DNA of 64,000 bases. It comes from Paenibacillus montaniterrae. GTDB taxonomy: Bacteria; Bacillota; Bacilli; Paenibacillales; Paenibacillaceae. How positions within the stretch are numbered: position 1 is the stretch's first letter; every line of letters begins with the position of its first letter. The stretch spans positions 183,570 to 247,569 of the forward strand of contig NZ_BOSE01000009.1 of the NCBI RefSeq assembly GCF_018403185.1, in the 5' to 3' direction. The notes below the pieces were generated by a model. That model saw only the letters and a program-made list of their open reading frames with translations, did not search any database and was not told where the DNA came from. The position numbers were made by a program, and so were the translations under genes. Below, piece by piece: positions 35,604-44,983 of this stretch.

Positions 35604-36679
35604 GTATGCGATCTGCAGTAGTGTTTCTCCGCGATCGGCTCCTATATGTATTAATTGTTCTCATTATTATTAGCATTGGCGTTGGCCTAATGCTGCTTGA
35701 AAATATGCGCTATCCCGGATTAGTGGAGACGGGCACAATATCCTATTTTGCAGCTGCGGCTGCATTTTTTTTGCTGCTTGGACTCGCTGTTGCCTACATT
35801 CGGCAGCAGGCATATTACAAGCAGCTAATTTATGCGCTTGAAGGCTCGGATGAGCTGCAGGTGGAAGCAATTATGCAGACTGCGGTAACGAAGGAGCAAC
35901 AGCTCGTTGCTCGTCTATTGGAGAAGCAAATGAGCGCTCAGCTCAATAAGCTCGGTGTGCATCGTCGTCAGCAGGAGCTGCACAATCATTTCGTACTGCA
36001 GTGGGTGCATCATATGAAAACGCCTTTGTCTGTGATCGATCTGCTTTTGCAGGAGTCGGCGAAGCAGATGCCGCTAACAGAGGAGGAGCAAAGCGAGCTC
36101 ACTCAAAGTTTGCATGAGGAAGCAGATCGTATGGCTAGAGGGCTGGAAATGATGCTCCATACCGCACGCCTTGAGAGATTTGAAATGGATCTTCAGCTTA
36201 GAAGAATACCGCTGCATCATGTAGTGCGTGACGTGTTAATTGCTCATAAGCGTCTTTGCATTCGTCATAACGTAGTACCGCTTATTCAAGGTGAAGCATG
36301 GACAGAAACAGATGAGAAATGGATTACGATTGTCCTCAATCAGCTTCTTAGCAATGCGATTAAGTACAGCAAGGACAAGGCTGGTGGAAAGAAGCTTGTT
36401 TTTTGCTTGGAGCAGGCTGCCGATGGCAGCAGCAAGCTTCACATAACGGACGAAGGAAGCGGGATTGCACCGCATGATTTGCCGCGCATATTTGATCCGT
36501 TTTTCACTGGGGAGAATGGGCGAGCTGCTGGAGAATCGACGGGAATGGGCTTGTATTTGGCAAAGCAGGTATGCAGCAGGCTCGGCCACGAGCTGTCGGT
36601 AGCGTCGCAGCTTGGTGTAGGCACCACATTTACAATTGTATTTCACCCGCATGGCATTCACCTTCTTGGCGAGCAATAA
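35600..36679 (+). CDS. BceS-type intramembrane-sensing histidine kinase
   Basis: 359 residues with two membrane helices (LLYVLIVLIIISIGVGLMLL and ISYFAAAAAFFLLLGLAVAYI) separated by a short loop of about 15 residues, so there is no extracellular sensor domain. Phospho-His in VHHMKTPLSVIDLLL and an HATPase domain with NQLLSNAIKYS and STGMGLYLAK. Kinases of this type do not sense peptides themselves but respond to their ABC transporter, which is encoded downstream. Confidence 0.92.
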   Translation: MSMRSAVVFLRDRLLYVLIVLIIISIGVGLMLLENMRYPGLVETGTISYFAAAAAFFLLLGLAVAYIRQQAYYKQLIYALEGSDELQVEAIMQTAVTKEQQLVARLLEKQMSAQLNKLGVHRRQQELHNHFVLQWVHHMKTPLSVIDLLLQESAKQMPLTEEEQSELTQSLHEEADRMARGLEMMLHTARLERFEMDLQLRRIPLHHVVRDVLIAHKRLCIRHNVVPLIQGEAWTETDEKWITIVLNQLLSNAIKYSKDKAGGKKLVFCLEQAADGSSKLHITDEGSGIAPHDLPRIFDPFFTGENGRAAGESTGMGLYLAKQVCSRLGHELSVASQLGVGTTFTIVFHPHGIHLLGEQ

Positions 36680-36701
36680 GGGGCAGGACATATGTATGCT
36701 T

Positions 36702-36719
36702 TGTGACAACGATGTCACA
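36702..36719. promoter_or_regulatory. BceR-type operator upstream of the ABC transporter
   Basis: TGTGACA (36702-36708) and TGTCACA (36713-36719) form a perfect 7-bp inverted repeat with a 4-bp spacer. This fits the known TNACA-N4-TGTNA type site of BceR-like regulators. A -10-like TATACT lies downstream at 36774-36779. Confidence 0.7.
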
Positions 36720-36828
36720 TTTGCAGTATGAAATTTGTTAGCTAAATCGATGGAGAGGCAATTTATATCCCGCTATACTAAACGCTGAAGAGAGCTTCAA
36801 GCTGAAGTGAGAGGAGGACATTTACAAC

Positions 36829-37605
36829 ATGAGCGTGCTTAACGTGCAGCAACTCCACAAAACGTACATCTCCAAAGGAAATATCGTATGCAGAGCGTTG
36901 AACGATATTGATCTGCAGGTGGAGCAAGGCGAATTTGTTGGCATTATGGGGCCGTCGGGCAGCGGGAAAACGACGCTGCTCAATCTGCTTGCAGCGACAG
37001 ATCGCCCAACATCCGGTCATATCGAAATTAATGGGATAGATCCGAGTAAGCTTAGCGATAAGCAATTAGCGCTGTTCAGAAGACGCGAGCTTGGCTTCAT
37101 CTTTCAAAATTTTAACCTGCTCGATTCCTTGACGATTAAGGAAAATATTGTTTTGCCACTCGTACTTGAAGGGACCGCACCTAAATTGATCGAGGCAAAG
37201 CTAAAGCCGCTTGTGGAGTGGCTGCAAATTGCTGATTTGTTAAGCAAGCGCACCTATGCAGTATCGGGCGGACAGAAGCAGCGTGCGGCGATTGCTCGCG
37301 CCCTCATTCATGAGCCGTCGATATTGCTCGCTGATGAGCTGACAGGCAGCTTGGATTCAGGGGCGGCGAAGGATGTGATGGAGCTGCTAAAAGAGCTGAA
37401 CGAAAGGCAGCAAGCAACGATTTTCATCGTAACGCATGACCCATTTACAGCAAGCTATTGTCAGCGCATTGTGTTTATTAAAGACGGGGCAATCTTCTCT
37501 GAAATTCGGCGCGGCTCGAATCGCCAGGCGTTCTTTCAACAAATATTAGACGTGCTTAGTGTGCTGGGAGGGAACTTTAATGACACTCCGTTCGCTCGCA
37601 TTTAG
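36829..37605 (+). CDS. BceA-type ABC transporter ATPase
   Basis: 258 residues. Walker A GPSGSGKTTLLNLLAATDRP, signature VSGGQKQRAAIARALIHEP and Walker B ILLADELTG, of the MacB/LolD/BceA class that works with FtsX-type permeases. AGGAGG precedes the ATG. It overlaps the permease gene by 26 bp. Together they are expected to free lipid-cycle intermediates from peptide antibiotics and to signal to the kinase. Confidence 0.94.
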   Translation: MSVLNVQQLHKTYISKGNIVCRALNDIDLQVEQGEFVGIMGPSGSGKTTLLNLLAATDRPTSGHIEINGIDPSKLSDKQLALFRRRELGFIFQNFNLLDSLTIKENIVLPLVLEGTAPKLIEAKLKPLVEWLQIADLLSKRTYAVSGGQKQRAAIARALIHEPSILLADELTGSLDSGAAKDVMELLKELNERQQATIFIVTHDPFTASYCQRIVFIKDGAIFSEIRRGSNRQAFFQQILDVLSVLGGNFNDTPFARI

Positions 37606-38923
37606 CAATATTCGCGGGAACTGGCGGTCCTACGGCGCATTTTTTATGAGCAGCGTATTCTCGGTCATGATCTTCTATATGTATGCGGCCTTTGTTGCAC
37701 ATCCGGACCTTGCAAGTGAAGCTTCAAAGGTAAGGGTGGGCATGGTGCTTTGTCAGTTCGTAATCGTCATGTTCTCGTTTTGGTTCGTGCTGTACGCCAA
37801 TTCTGCTTTTTTAAGATCAAGGCGCAAGGAGTTTGGCCTTTTCTTTATGTTTGGCATGACACGCATGCAGCTTCGCAGGCTGATTGTGTATGAAGGTATT
37901 CTGATTGCCCTGGCGGCTATTGCGGCTGGTATTGGACTCGGCATATTTTTTAGCAAGCCGTTCCTTATGACACTTGCTGTCCTGCTTGGAATGAAGGATT
38001 CTATTGCGGTTGCAGTACCGCTTGACGCGCTTTGGATGACCGCCGGGGGATTCTTCATATTGTTCATCTCGATCTCGATTGTGAAAGCTTTGCAGCTTGC
38101 ACGATTGGAAATTACTGAATTGCTTCAGTTAACAGACGAGGAGGAGGAAAGAACCCCTCATTCTCCATCGCTTGCTTGGCTTGCCATTGCTGCTCTGGCA
38201 GCTTCCTACGGCATGGCCTTAGTATTAAATGCAGCAAACTTCAACCGCCTTGCGCCGATTATTTTGCTGCTGGCGATAGCAGGGACTTATTTGCTGTTTA
38301 CAAGGTTTAGTGAGCAGCTACTGCGATTCATTATAGGCAGCAGCAGCATTTATTATTATCGAACAAATATGATCGTATTGGCCCAGCTGGGGCTTAAGCT
38401 TAAAAAGAATGCGCGCATGCTGTTTGCAGTGTCAATTTTAAGTGCCATTATAGTAACGGCATCCGGAACGGTGTATATGCTAGGTCTTGCTGTTCAGCTG
38501 GACAATGTGCAGACGCAATATGAGGACCCTCAAGGGATCATTTCGCTTACGATGTTTATTGGCGCATTTATCAGCTTTCTGTTTTTTATCGCTTCGGGAA
38601 GCATGATTTACTTCAAATTGTTTACGGATTTACAGGAGGATCAATCGGAGTACAAGGCGCTGACGTTGGTCGGCATTACGCCGGCAGAGCTTAGGACGAT
38701 CATCTCTATGCAAGTCGGCATGCTTTTTTTCGCGCCATGCCTTGTCGGCATAATCCATGCGCTTTTCGCGCTTAAAGCTTTGGACAACCTGCTTATGGTA
38801 TCGAATTGGCTGTACTCGTTTGTTATTATCGGTATTTATATTGGCCTGCAAACCATTTACTTTCTCGTGGCCTGCCACAGCTATATGAAAAGCATTAGTT
38901 TAACTAAGGGGAGTTTGAAATGA
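37580..38923 (+). CDS. BceB-like FtsX permease lacking the large extracellular domain
   Basis: About 447 residues with ten predicted membrane helices. BceB-type permeases are usually about 620-670 residues because of a ~200-residue extracellular domain between helices 7 and 8. Here helix 7 (NARMLFAVSILSAIIVTASG) is followed by only about 14 residues (LDNVQTQYEDPQGI) before helix 8. The rest, including the FtsX-like segments (LRSRRKEFGLFFMFGMTRMQ and EYKALTLVGITPAELRTII), is intact, so this is a domain deletion and not a truncated gene. The ATG at 37580 follows GGGAGGG. It overlaps the next gene (serine hydrolase) by 4 bp. Confidence 0.88.
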   Translation: MTLRSLAFSNIRGNWRSYGAFFMSSVFSVMIFYMYAAFVAHPDLASEASKVRVGMVLCQFVIVMFSFWFVLYANSAFLRSRRKEFGLFFMFGMTRMQLRRLIVYEGILIALAAIAAGIGLGIFFSKPFLMTLAVLLGMKDSIAVAVPLDALWMTAGGFFILFISISIVKALQLARLEITELLQLTDEEEERTPHSPSLAWLAIAALAASYGMALVLNAANFNRLAPIILLLAIAGTYLLFTRFSEQLLRFIIGSSSIYYYRTNMIVLAQLGLKLKKNARMLFAVSILSAIIVTASGTVYMLGLAVQLDNVQTQYEDPQGIISLTMFIGAFISFLFFIASGSMIYFKLFTDLQEDQSEYKALTLVGITPAELRTIISMQVGMLFFAPCLVGIIHALFALKALDNLLMVSNWLYSFVIIGIYIGLQTIYFLVACHSYMKSISLTKGSLK

Positions 38924-40422
38924 AATATTTCGTTAAAATGAGCTTGCTTATGATAGCAGCGCTTATGTTTTTGTACAGCTTTGCTCCGCATCTTGCAAAT
39001 GCGGAATCTAGTGCAGCTATAGGAAAGATTGAGGAGTTTGTTGCACAGCAGCAAGAGCTAAGCCATATTCCAGGCTTAGCGGTCGTTATCGTAGAGAAGG
39101 GAGAAACGGTGTACCAGAAAGGGTTCGGCTATGCTAATCCAGAAACGAAAGCACCAGTAACCGCCGATACCTTATTCGAAATCGGCTCGGCAACGAAAGC
39201 TTTTACCGGACTTGCCATTTTGCAATTGGAGAAGGAAGGGCTGCTTAAACGGTCGGACGATGTTCGAACATATATCCCGTGGCTGGAGTTAACGTATAAC
39301 GGGCAGCCGCAAACGATCACGTTAAGTCAGCTGCTGCATCATACGAGCGGCATCCCTTCTAACTCGATAACTCAAATTCCGGAGAGCAACGCGGAAAATG
39401 CGCTTGAATTAACGGTCAAAACATTGCTTGGTCAGCAGTTGAATCGTGAGCCGGGAAGTTCCTTTGAATATGCAACGATCAATTACGACGTTCTGGGACT
39501 AGTTATTGAAACTGTAACAAAGCAGCCTTATGACCAATATATGAAGCAGCATCTGTTGGAGCCTATCGGCATGGAGAACACATTTGTCGGCTTGCATCAG
39601 GTACAATCCAGCGAAATGGCAGCTGGACATAAATTAGGCTTTCGAAAAGCGCAGCCGTATACCCCGCCTATTTATCGCGGAAATATTCCGGCAGGCTATA
39701 TTGTCAGCAACGCTAATGATATTGCCAAATGGATGAACCTGCAGCTGGGGAGCGATTCAAGCATTGCGTTTGACAGAGAGCTTATTCAACAATCGCATGC
39801 CCCTGATCAATCTGTCGATCCATTCGATAAGGATACCTATTATGCCAGCGGATGGGGGATTACTGAAAAAAACAATAAGCGCTATTGGTTTCATGCCGGT
39901 GAAAATCCGACCTTTACTTCGTATATTATGATGCAGCCGGATCAGCAATTGGGGGTAGCCGTTCTATCCAATTTGAACACGACCTTTACAACGGCAATTG
40001 CTCAAGGGGTATTGGAGCTGTGGGAAGGGCATGACATAACGCGAGCACATACAGACAGCTATCAACAAATAGATCAGATTGTGAGCATGTTATGGATCGT
40101 CGTCGTCAGCCTTGGTGCTTTGTTCCTTCTGTTTTCCCTGCTGATTATAAGGAAGCTTGTGAAAAAGCAGCGCATACGGGCTAAACTGAATGTAAAGCGC
40201 AGCATGCTGTTCATTGCACATACATTGCTTGTAGCAGCTGCAATAACAGTCACAGTAATGTTTCCCAAAATTATGCTTGGCGGACTGCCTTGGGCTTTTA
40301 TAAAGGTATGGGCTCCAACATCAATTACAGTCTTTCTTTATAGTGTTATTGCAGTAAGCATAATTTTTTACGCGCTTGGCATACTGCATATATTCACAAA
40401 GAAAACGAAAACAATTAACTGA
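38920..40422 (+). CDS. Membrane-anchored serine hydrolase, beta-lactamase/PBP4* family
   Basis: 500 residues. A signal peptide (cleavage near ANA-ES) is followed by a class C beta-lactamase-like domain: S90-x-x-K93 in EIGSATKAFTG, a YAT in FEYATINYDVLG where the family usually has Y-x-N, and an HxG motif in WFHAGENP. The last ~140 residues hold three membrane helices (VSMLWIVVVSLGALFLLFSLL, SMLFIAHTLLVAAAITVTVM and a C-terminal one), so the catalytic domain faces outward. It overlaps the permease by 4 bp and is thus part of the Bce module; hydrolysis of a peptide or peptidoglycan-related substrate is an inference. Confidence 0.87.
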   Translation: MKYFVKMSLLMIAALMFLYSFAPHLANAESSAAIGKIEEFVAQQQELSHIPGLAVVIVEKGETVYQKGFGYANPETKAPVTADTLFEIGSATKAFTGLAILQLEKEGLLKRSDDVRTYIPWLELTYNGQPQTITLSQLLHHTSGIPSNSITQIPESNAENALELTVKTLLGQQLNREPGSSFEYATINYDVLGLVIETVTKQPYDQYMKQHLLEPIGMENTFVGLHQVQSSEMAAGHKLGFRKAQPYTPPIYRGNIPAGYIVSNANDIAKWMNLQLGSDSSIAFDRELIQQSHAPDQSVDPFDKDTYYASGWGITEKNNKRYWFHAGENPTFTSYIMMQPDQQLGVAVLSNLNTTFTTAIAQGVLELWEGHDITRAHTDSYQQIDQIVSMLWIVVVSLGALFLLFSLLIIRKLVKKQRIRAKLNVKRSMLFIAHTLLVAAAITVTVMFPKIMLGGLPWAFIKVWAPTSITVFLYSVIAVSIIFYALGILHIFTKKTKTIN

Positions 40423-40523
40423 ATATTTAGACAATTAACAAGTCTGGTACGCCGCATACTGCCTGTTTAGTTGGAAATAATATCTTTGAAGGTATTATAT
40501 CTCGAAACGGCGTGATTTTATTT

Positions 40524-42953
40524 ATGACTGCGAAACTAAGCGAGTACAATCAAAAAAGAAACTTCGAAAGAACGTTGGAGCCTGAGGGAAGCATAGAAGC
40601 TTCAGAAGAAGGGCTAAGATTTGTCATTCAGCATCATATGGCGCGAAGAGAGCATTATGATTTGCGACTGGAGTGGGAAGGTGTGCTTTTGAGCTGGGCA
40701 GTTCCCAAGGGCCCCTCCTACGATACGCATGATAAAAGGCTTGCCGTAATGGTCGAGGACCATCCATTGGAATATCGTAACTTTGAAGGAACAATTCCTA
40801 AGGGGCAATACGGCGGCGGCGTCGTGATGCTGTGGGATGAAGGCTTCTGGGAGCCGTATGGCAATGTGGAGCAAGGGCTGCTTAAAGGCGAGCTGAAGTT
40901 TGTGCTAAGAGGAAGACGGCTTAAAGGAAAATGGGCATTAATTCGCTTAAAGCCGAAGGAAGGCGAGGATAAGGACAACTGGCTTTTACTGAAGGAAAGA
41001 GATGAGTACGTCCAGCCGAATAGCGGAATTAGCGAATTTACCACCAGTGTTAGAACCGGACGCACAATGGATGAAATCGAAAGAGGAGAAGACGAAAAAG
41101 TAATAAGAAATCCCTTTAACAAAATCGAGGTGCAGCTTGCCAAATTAGTTCATGCGATTCCCGAGCGTGAGGACTGGCTCTACGAGCTAAAATACGATGG
41201 CTATAGAATTGTGGCGTTTGTGGAAGGAAACAACGTCCAGCTCATGACAAGAAACGGCAATGATTATACTGCGCGGTTTCATACGATCGCATCCTCGCTA
41301 ATCGACCTTGCTGCGGGAAGAGCGATGATTCTGGACGGCGAGGTTGCCATTACAGATGCAACAGGGAAAACGGATTTTCAAGCGTTGCAAAACTATATGA
41401 AAAATCCTAAGGGCCACAATTTGACCTATATTGTCTTCGACCTCCTCGCATTGGATGGTGCAGATCTTCGCAAGCGCCGCTTGCTTGAACGAAAGGAAAT
41501 GCTTGAAGGCTTGCTGGAGAACGCTCCAAGCAATCTCTACTACAGCCGTCACATTAAGGGAAGTGGGAAGGAAAGCTTCGCTGCCGCCTGTCAAGCGGGG
41601 ATGGAGGGGATCATAGGCAAAAAGGCCGATTCCCACTATAGCGGCTTAAGAAACGGTGACTGGATCAAACTAAAATGCGATAAGAGGCAGGAATTTGTAA
41701 TCGGAGGCTACTCCCTTACGGACAAAAAATCAAGCGGTGTCAGCTCGCTTATTCTTGGCGTCTATGAAGGAGAAGAGTTGGTCTATGCCGGACGCGCCGG
41801 AACTGGCATGAGCGAGGCTGAGATGAATAGGCTGGAGAAAAAATTTGAGAGTCTGAAGAGACAGGACTCGCCCTTCAAGCTTGCGCCAAAGCCTCGATCG
41901 AATGAAAGACTTACATGGCTTGAACCGGAGCTGGTAGCAGAAATCAAATTTGCCGAATGGACCGAGGATAATTTACTAAGGCAGGCCAGCTATAAAGGCT
42001 TAAGAAGCGATAAGGACCCGAGGGAAATAAAAAGAGAAAAGGCGGCGGAAGCTGAATTAGAGCCTCCATCCTCTATGAAAGAAGCGGGGAGATCAATGAG
42101 AGCAAAGGCAACGATGACGATCCAAGGAATAAATATTACTAACCCTGACAAGGTTGTCTTCGGCGATCCTGAAATTACTAAGGAAGAGATCGTCCGCTAT
42201 TATGAGAAGGTAGCCAAGCATATGCTGCCTTACGTGAGCAACAGAATTCTTACTGTTGTTCGCTGCCCTAGAGGCGTATCGCAAACCTGCTTCTATAAGA
42301 AGCATCCCGGTGCGGAAAGCAAAGGAATCGTCACAATGCCGATTACGACCGGCAGTGGCAATACGGAGGATTACTTCTATATTGACAGCATATCCGGGCT
42401 AATATCGGAAGCGCAAATGGGCACGCTGGAGTTTCATACTTGGGGCAGCCGCGTCGACAAGCTTGAAATGCCGGACATTATGGTATTTGATTTAGACCCG
42501 GATGAAGGGATGGAGCTAAGCAGAATTCGCCAGGGGGCAAGAGATGTGAGAAGCATACTTGCCGAGCTTTCGTTGAACTCCTATCTCAAAACAAGCGGCG
42601 GCAAAGGATACCATGTCGTAGTCCCATTCACACAGGAAATGAGCTGGGATTTGTTTCATGATTTCGCCAAGCGCGTTGCCCAAGTGATGGAGCAGAAATG
42701 GCCTGACCGCTACACCAGCAATGTCAGAAAAGCTAGCCGAGCCGGCAAAATATTTATCGACTGGATTCGAAACGGCAGAGGAGCTACAAGTATTGCACCC
42801 TATTCGATCAGAGCAAGAGAAGGGGCCAAGGTTTCCATGCCCATTGCGTGGGATGAGCTTGATATCGTGGCTCCGGACGGTATCAATATAACAGATGCGC
42901 TTTCGAGGATCGGCGGCAATGATGATCCGTGGAAGGATTTTTTTAGGCGTTAG
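40524..42953 (+). CDS. ligD: Three-domain non-homologous end-joining DNA ligase LigD (PE-Lig-Pol)
   Basis: About 809 residues in the order 3'-phosphoesterase (RFVIQHHMARREHYDLRLEW, PKGQYGGGVVMLW), ATP-dependent ligase (motif I ELKYDGYR, motif IV EGIIGKKAD, motif V WIKLKC) and C-terminal primase/polymerase (NPDKVVFGD, DLDPDEG, TSGGKGYHVVVPF). All key residues are present, so all three activities should be intact. This is the Pseudomonas order; Bacillus subtilis LigD lacks the phosphoesterase domain. It repairs double-strand breaks together with Ku, which is not in the window. The frame begins at a GTG at 40512; the ATG at 40524 is the conservative choice, and neither has a strong binding site. 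Confidence 0.94.
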   Translation: MTAKLSEYNQKRNFERTLEPEGSIEASEEGLRFVIQHHMARREHYDLRLEWEGVLLSWAVPKGPSYDTHDKRLAVMVEDHPLEYRNFEGTIPKGQYGGGVVMLWDEGFWEPYGNVEQGLLKGELKFVLRGRRLKGKWALIRLKPKEGEDKDNWLLLKERDEYVQPNSGISEFTTSVRTGRTMDEIERGEDEKVIRNPFNKIEVQLAKLVHAIPEREDWLYELKYDGYRIVAFVEGNNVQLMTRNGNDYTARFHTIASSLIDLAAGRAMILDGEVAITDATGKTDFQALQNYMKNPKGHNLTYIVFDLLALDGADLRKRRLLERKEMLEGLLENAPSNLYYSRHIKGSGKESFAAACQAGMEGIIGKKADSHYSGLRNGDWIKLKCDKRQEFVIGGYSLTDKKSSGVSSLILGVYEGEELVYAGRAGTGMSEAEMNRLEKKFESLKRQDSPFKLAPKPRSNERLTWLEPELVAEIKFAEWTEDNLLRQASYKGLRSDKDPREIKREKAAEAELEPPSSMKEAGRSMRAKATMTIQGINITNPDKVVFGDPEITKEEIVRYYEKVAKHMLPYVSNRILTVVRCPRGVSQTCFYKKHPGAESKGIVTMPITTGSGNTEDYFYIDSISGLISEAQMGTLEFHTWGSRVDKLEMPDIMVFDLDPDEGMELSRIRQGARDVRSILAELSLNSYLKTSGGKGYHVVVPFTQEMSWDLFHDFAKRVAQVMEQKWPDRYTSNVRKASRAGKIFIDWIRNGRGATSIAPYSIRAREGAKVSMPIAWDELDIVAPDGINITDALSRIGGNDDPWKDFFRR

Positions 42954-42987
42954 ACAGCCTGCCTGAAGTATAGCTTATAGGTAAGAA

Positions 42988-43021
42988 AAGAGGGGCTATG
43001 TTCAATAGCCCCTCTTATTTT
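42988..43021 (+). terminator. Terminator after ligD, member of a repeated hairpin pair
   Basis: AAGAGGGGCTA (42988-42998) pairs perfectly with TAGCCCCTCTT (43006-43016) and is followed by a T-rich tract. The 30-base core differs at only two positions from the hairpin at 50689-50718. Confidence 0.85.
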
Positions 43022-43140
43022 ATTTTGATTAGATGGGAGATTTTTAATCCGTTCTTTAATAAAAACTTTAGTTTTACCCTACTAAATTTTTAAACAGCTC
43101 TTTCTATTCTATAGGTATAAATGGTTGGAGGGAGCTGGGA

Positions 43141-44046
43141 ATGAAGCAATGGTTCTTTAGGCAAGGTGCTGCCATGAAGATTATGAAATGGATGCGCAGG
43201 GATGCGGCGGCGGTCTGGATATTTCTTGCACCAAGCGCAGCCGGATTCGCGCTGTTCTACCTGATTCCATTTATGATGGGAGTGTTTTATTCATTTGTAG
43301 ACAGCCCTGTTGATCTTCACTTTGCGGGTCTGGAAAATTATCGCGAATTGCTTGCGAGCGGGTCCTTCCGTAAGGCGGCATTTAATACGTTTTATTTTAG
43401 CGCGTTTAGCGTTCCGCTTATTCTCGCGCTCTCGTTAGGTTTGGCGTTGCTGCTGAATTCCAAGCTATATTTCCGAAAATGGTTGCGGACTGCCTATGTG
43501 CTGCCGCTTGTCGTTCCTGTTGCCTCGATTGTGCTCGTTTGGCAAATACTGTTCGATTGGAACGGCTCCGTGAATGCCTGGCTGAGCGGCCTCGGAGTTG
43601 ATCGTATGGATTGGATGAACAGCGAAGTGGCCCGATATGTCATCATGGTCGTTTATTTATGGAAGAATATCGGCTATAACGTCATTTTATTTCTGGCGGG
43701 ATTGCAGCAAATCCCGAAGGACTATTATGAAACCGCCTATGTGGAAGGAGCGGGGCGTTTACGGCAGTTTAGCGGTATCACCCTTGTTTATCTCACGCCT
43801 ACGATGTTCTTTGTCGTCATTTTATCGATTATGAACTCGTTTAAAGTATTTCGGGAAACATATTTGATCGCAGGCGATTATCCGCATGACAGTATATACA
43901 TGATGCAGCATTATATGAACAATATGTTCACGTCGTTGGACATTCAGAAGCTGACTGCGGCAGCGAACTTGATGGTCGGCTGTATTCTTTTGATCGTCAT
44001 GGGATTGTTTGCGGTTGAACGCCGATATCGGCAGTTCATGGAATGA
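43141..44046 (+). CDS. ABC sugar-type importer permease, MalF class (cassette 2)
   Basis: 301 residues, six membrane segments (VWIFLAPSAAGFALFYLIPF first) and an EAA-type loop in which YETAYVEGAGRLRQF replaces the usual EAA. It is clearly paralogous to the permease at 3665-4540; both share VPVASI, NVILFLAGLQ-type and IYMMQHYMNNMF segments. GGAGGGAGC precedes the ATG. It overlaps the open frame of the next permease. No ATPase gene is nearby. Unlike cassette 1, no two-component system precedes it and no phased TTCAT repeats were found upstream. Confidence 0.92.
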   Translation: MKQWFFRQGAAMKIMKWMRRDAAAVWIFLAPSAAGFALFYLIPFMMGVFYSFVDSPVDLHFAGLENYRELLASGSFRKAAFNTFYFSAFSVPLILALSLGLALLLNSKLYFRKWLRTAYVLPLVVPVASIVLVWQILFDWNGSVNAWLSGLGVDRMDWMNSEVARYVIMVVYLWKNIGYNVILFLAGLQQIPKDYYETAYVEGAGRLRQFSGITLVYLTPTMFFVVILSIMNSFKVFRETYLIAGDYPHDSIYMMQHYMNNMFTSLDIQKLTAAANLMVGCILLIVMGLFAVERRYRQFME

Positions 44047-44057
44047 GGTGGGAAATT

Positions 44058-44933
44058 ATGCGAGTTTTCAAAGTAATACATAAAGCTTCACTCACGCTCG
44101 TTATGGCTGCAATTGCAGCTCTATTCTTATTTCCCATTGTGATTACGTTTACTAATTCGTTTATGACGGCGCAAGAAATTGATTTCAATTATGGGCCCAT
44201 CGGGCAGATAAATGAAGCGACTGAAAAAGGAAAAAAACTATTCGGAAATTTAAAATGGCTGCCGGATCAAGTGTCTATGGAGCAGTATGGCAAAGTATTG
44301 GTGGGCAGTTCTAACTATTTGAAGATGTTCTGGAATTCGGTCTTTTTAGTGGCGCCGATTATCGCAGGACAAATCTTAGTAGCGGCATTTGCCGCGTACG
44401 CCTTCTCCAAGCTGCAGTTTCGCGGCCGGGATCGTTGGTTTCTCGTCTATGTCATGACGATGCTCATGCCGTTTCAGGTGACACTTGTGCCGAATTATAT
44501 TATGGCGGATAAACTTGGGCTGCTGAATAGCCCGTATGCCATCATATGGCCCGGCATTTTTGCAGCTTTCGGTGTATTTATGCTTCGACAGTTTATGCTG
44601 CATATTCCGTATGCCTACATTGAAGCAGCGAAGATGGACGGCGCCGGTCATTTGCGTATTTTTTTCACGATCATTGTTCCCATGGTGAAACCGGGTCTTG
44701 CAGCGCTTGTTGTTCTTTTATTTGTCGATTATTGGAACATGGTAGAGCAGCCGCTTATTTTTTTGGAAGACCCGTTCAGGCAGCCGTTATCCGTCTACTT
44801 GTCCAGGATCAATGACGAGCCAGGGATTGCTTTCGCGGCATCTGTGCTCTATATGACGCCCATGGTGCTGTTATTTCTGTATGCGGAAACCTATTTCATT
44901 AAAGGCATTCAATTATCCGGCATCAAGGGATAA
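44058..44933 (+). CDS. ABC sugar-type importer permease, MalG class (cassette 2)
   Basis: About 291 residues. The ATG at 44058 follows GAGGTGGG and is preferred over the in-frame ATG at 44043, which overlaps the upstream stop. EAA loop YIEAAKMDGAGHLRIF; C-terminus IQLSGIKG. It carries an extracytoplasmic insertion after the first helix (about residues 35-70), like its cassette 1 counterpart at 4555 but longer. It lies 11 bp after the first permease and 50 bp before the adaptor gene. Confidence 0.92.
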   Translation: MRVFKVIHKASLTLVMAAIAALFLFPIVITFTNSFMTAQEIDFNYGPIGQINEATEKGKKLFGNLKWLPDQVSMEQYGKVLVGSSNYLKMFWNSVFLVAPIIAGQILVAAFAAYAFSKLQFRGRDRWFLVYVMTMLMPFQVTLVPNYIMADKLGLLNSPYAIIWPGIFAAFGVFMLRQFMLHIPYAYIEAAKMDGAGHLRIFFTIIVPMVKPGLAALVVLLFVDYWNMVEQPLIFLEDPFRQPLSVYLSRINDEPGIAFAASVLYMTPMVLLFLYAETYFIKGIQLSGIKG

Positions 44934-44983
44934 TAGAAGCAAGTTTTCCAACAGAAAGTTTGTTAGGAGGAGAAAGTCGGGAT

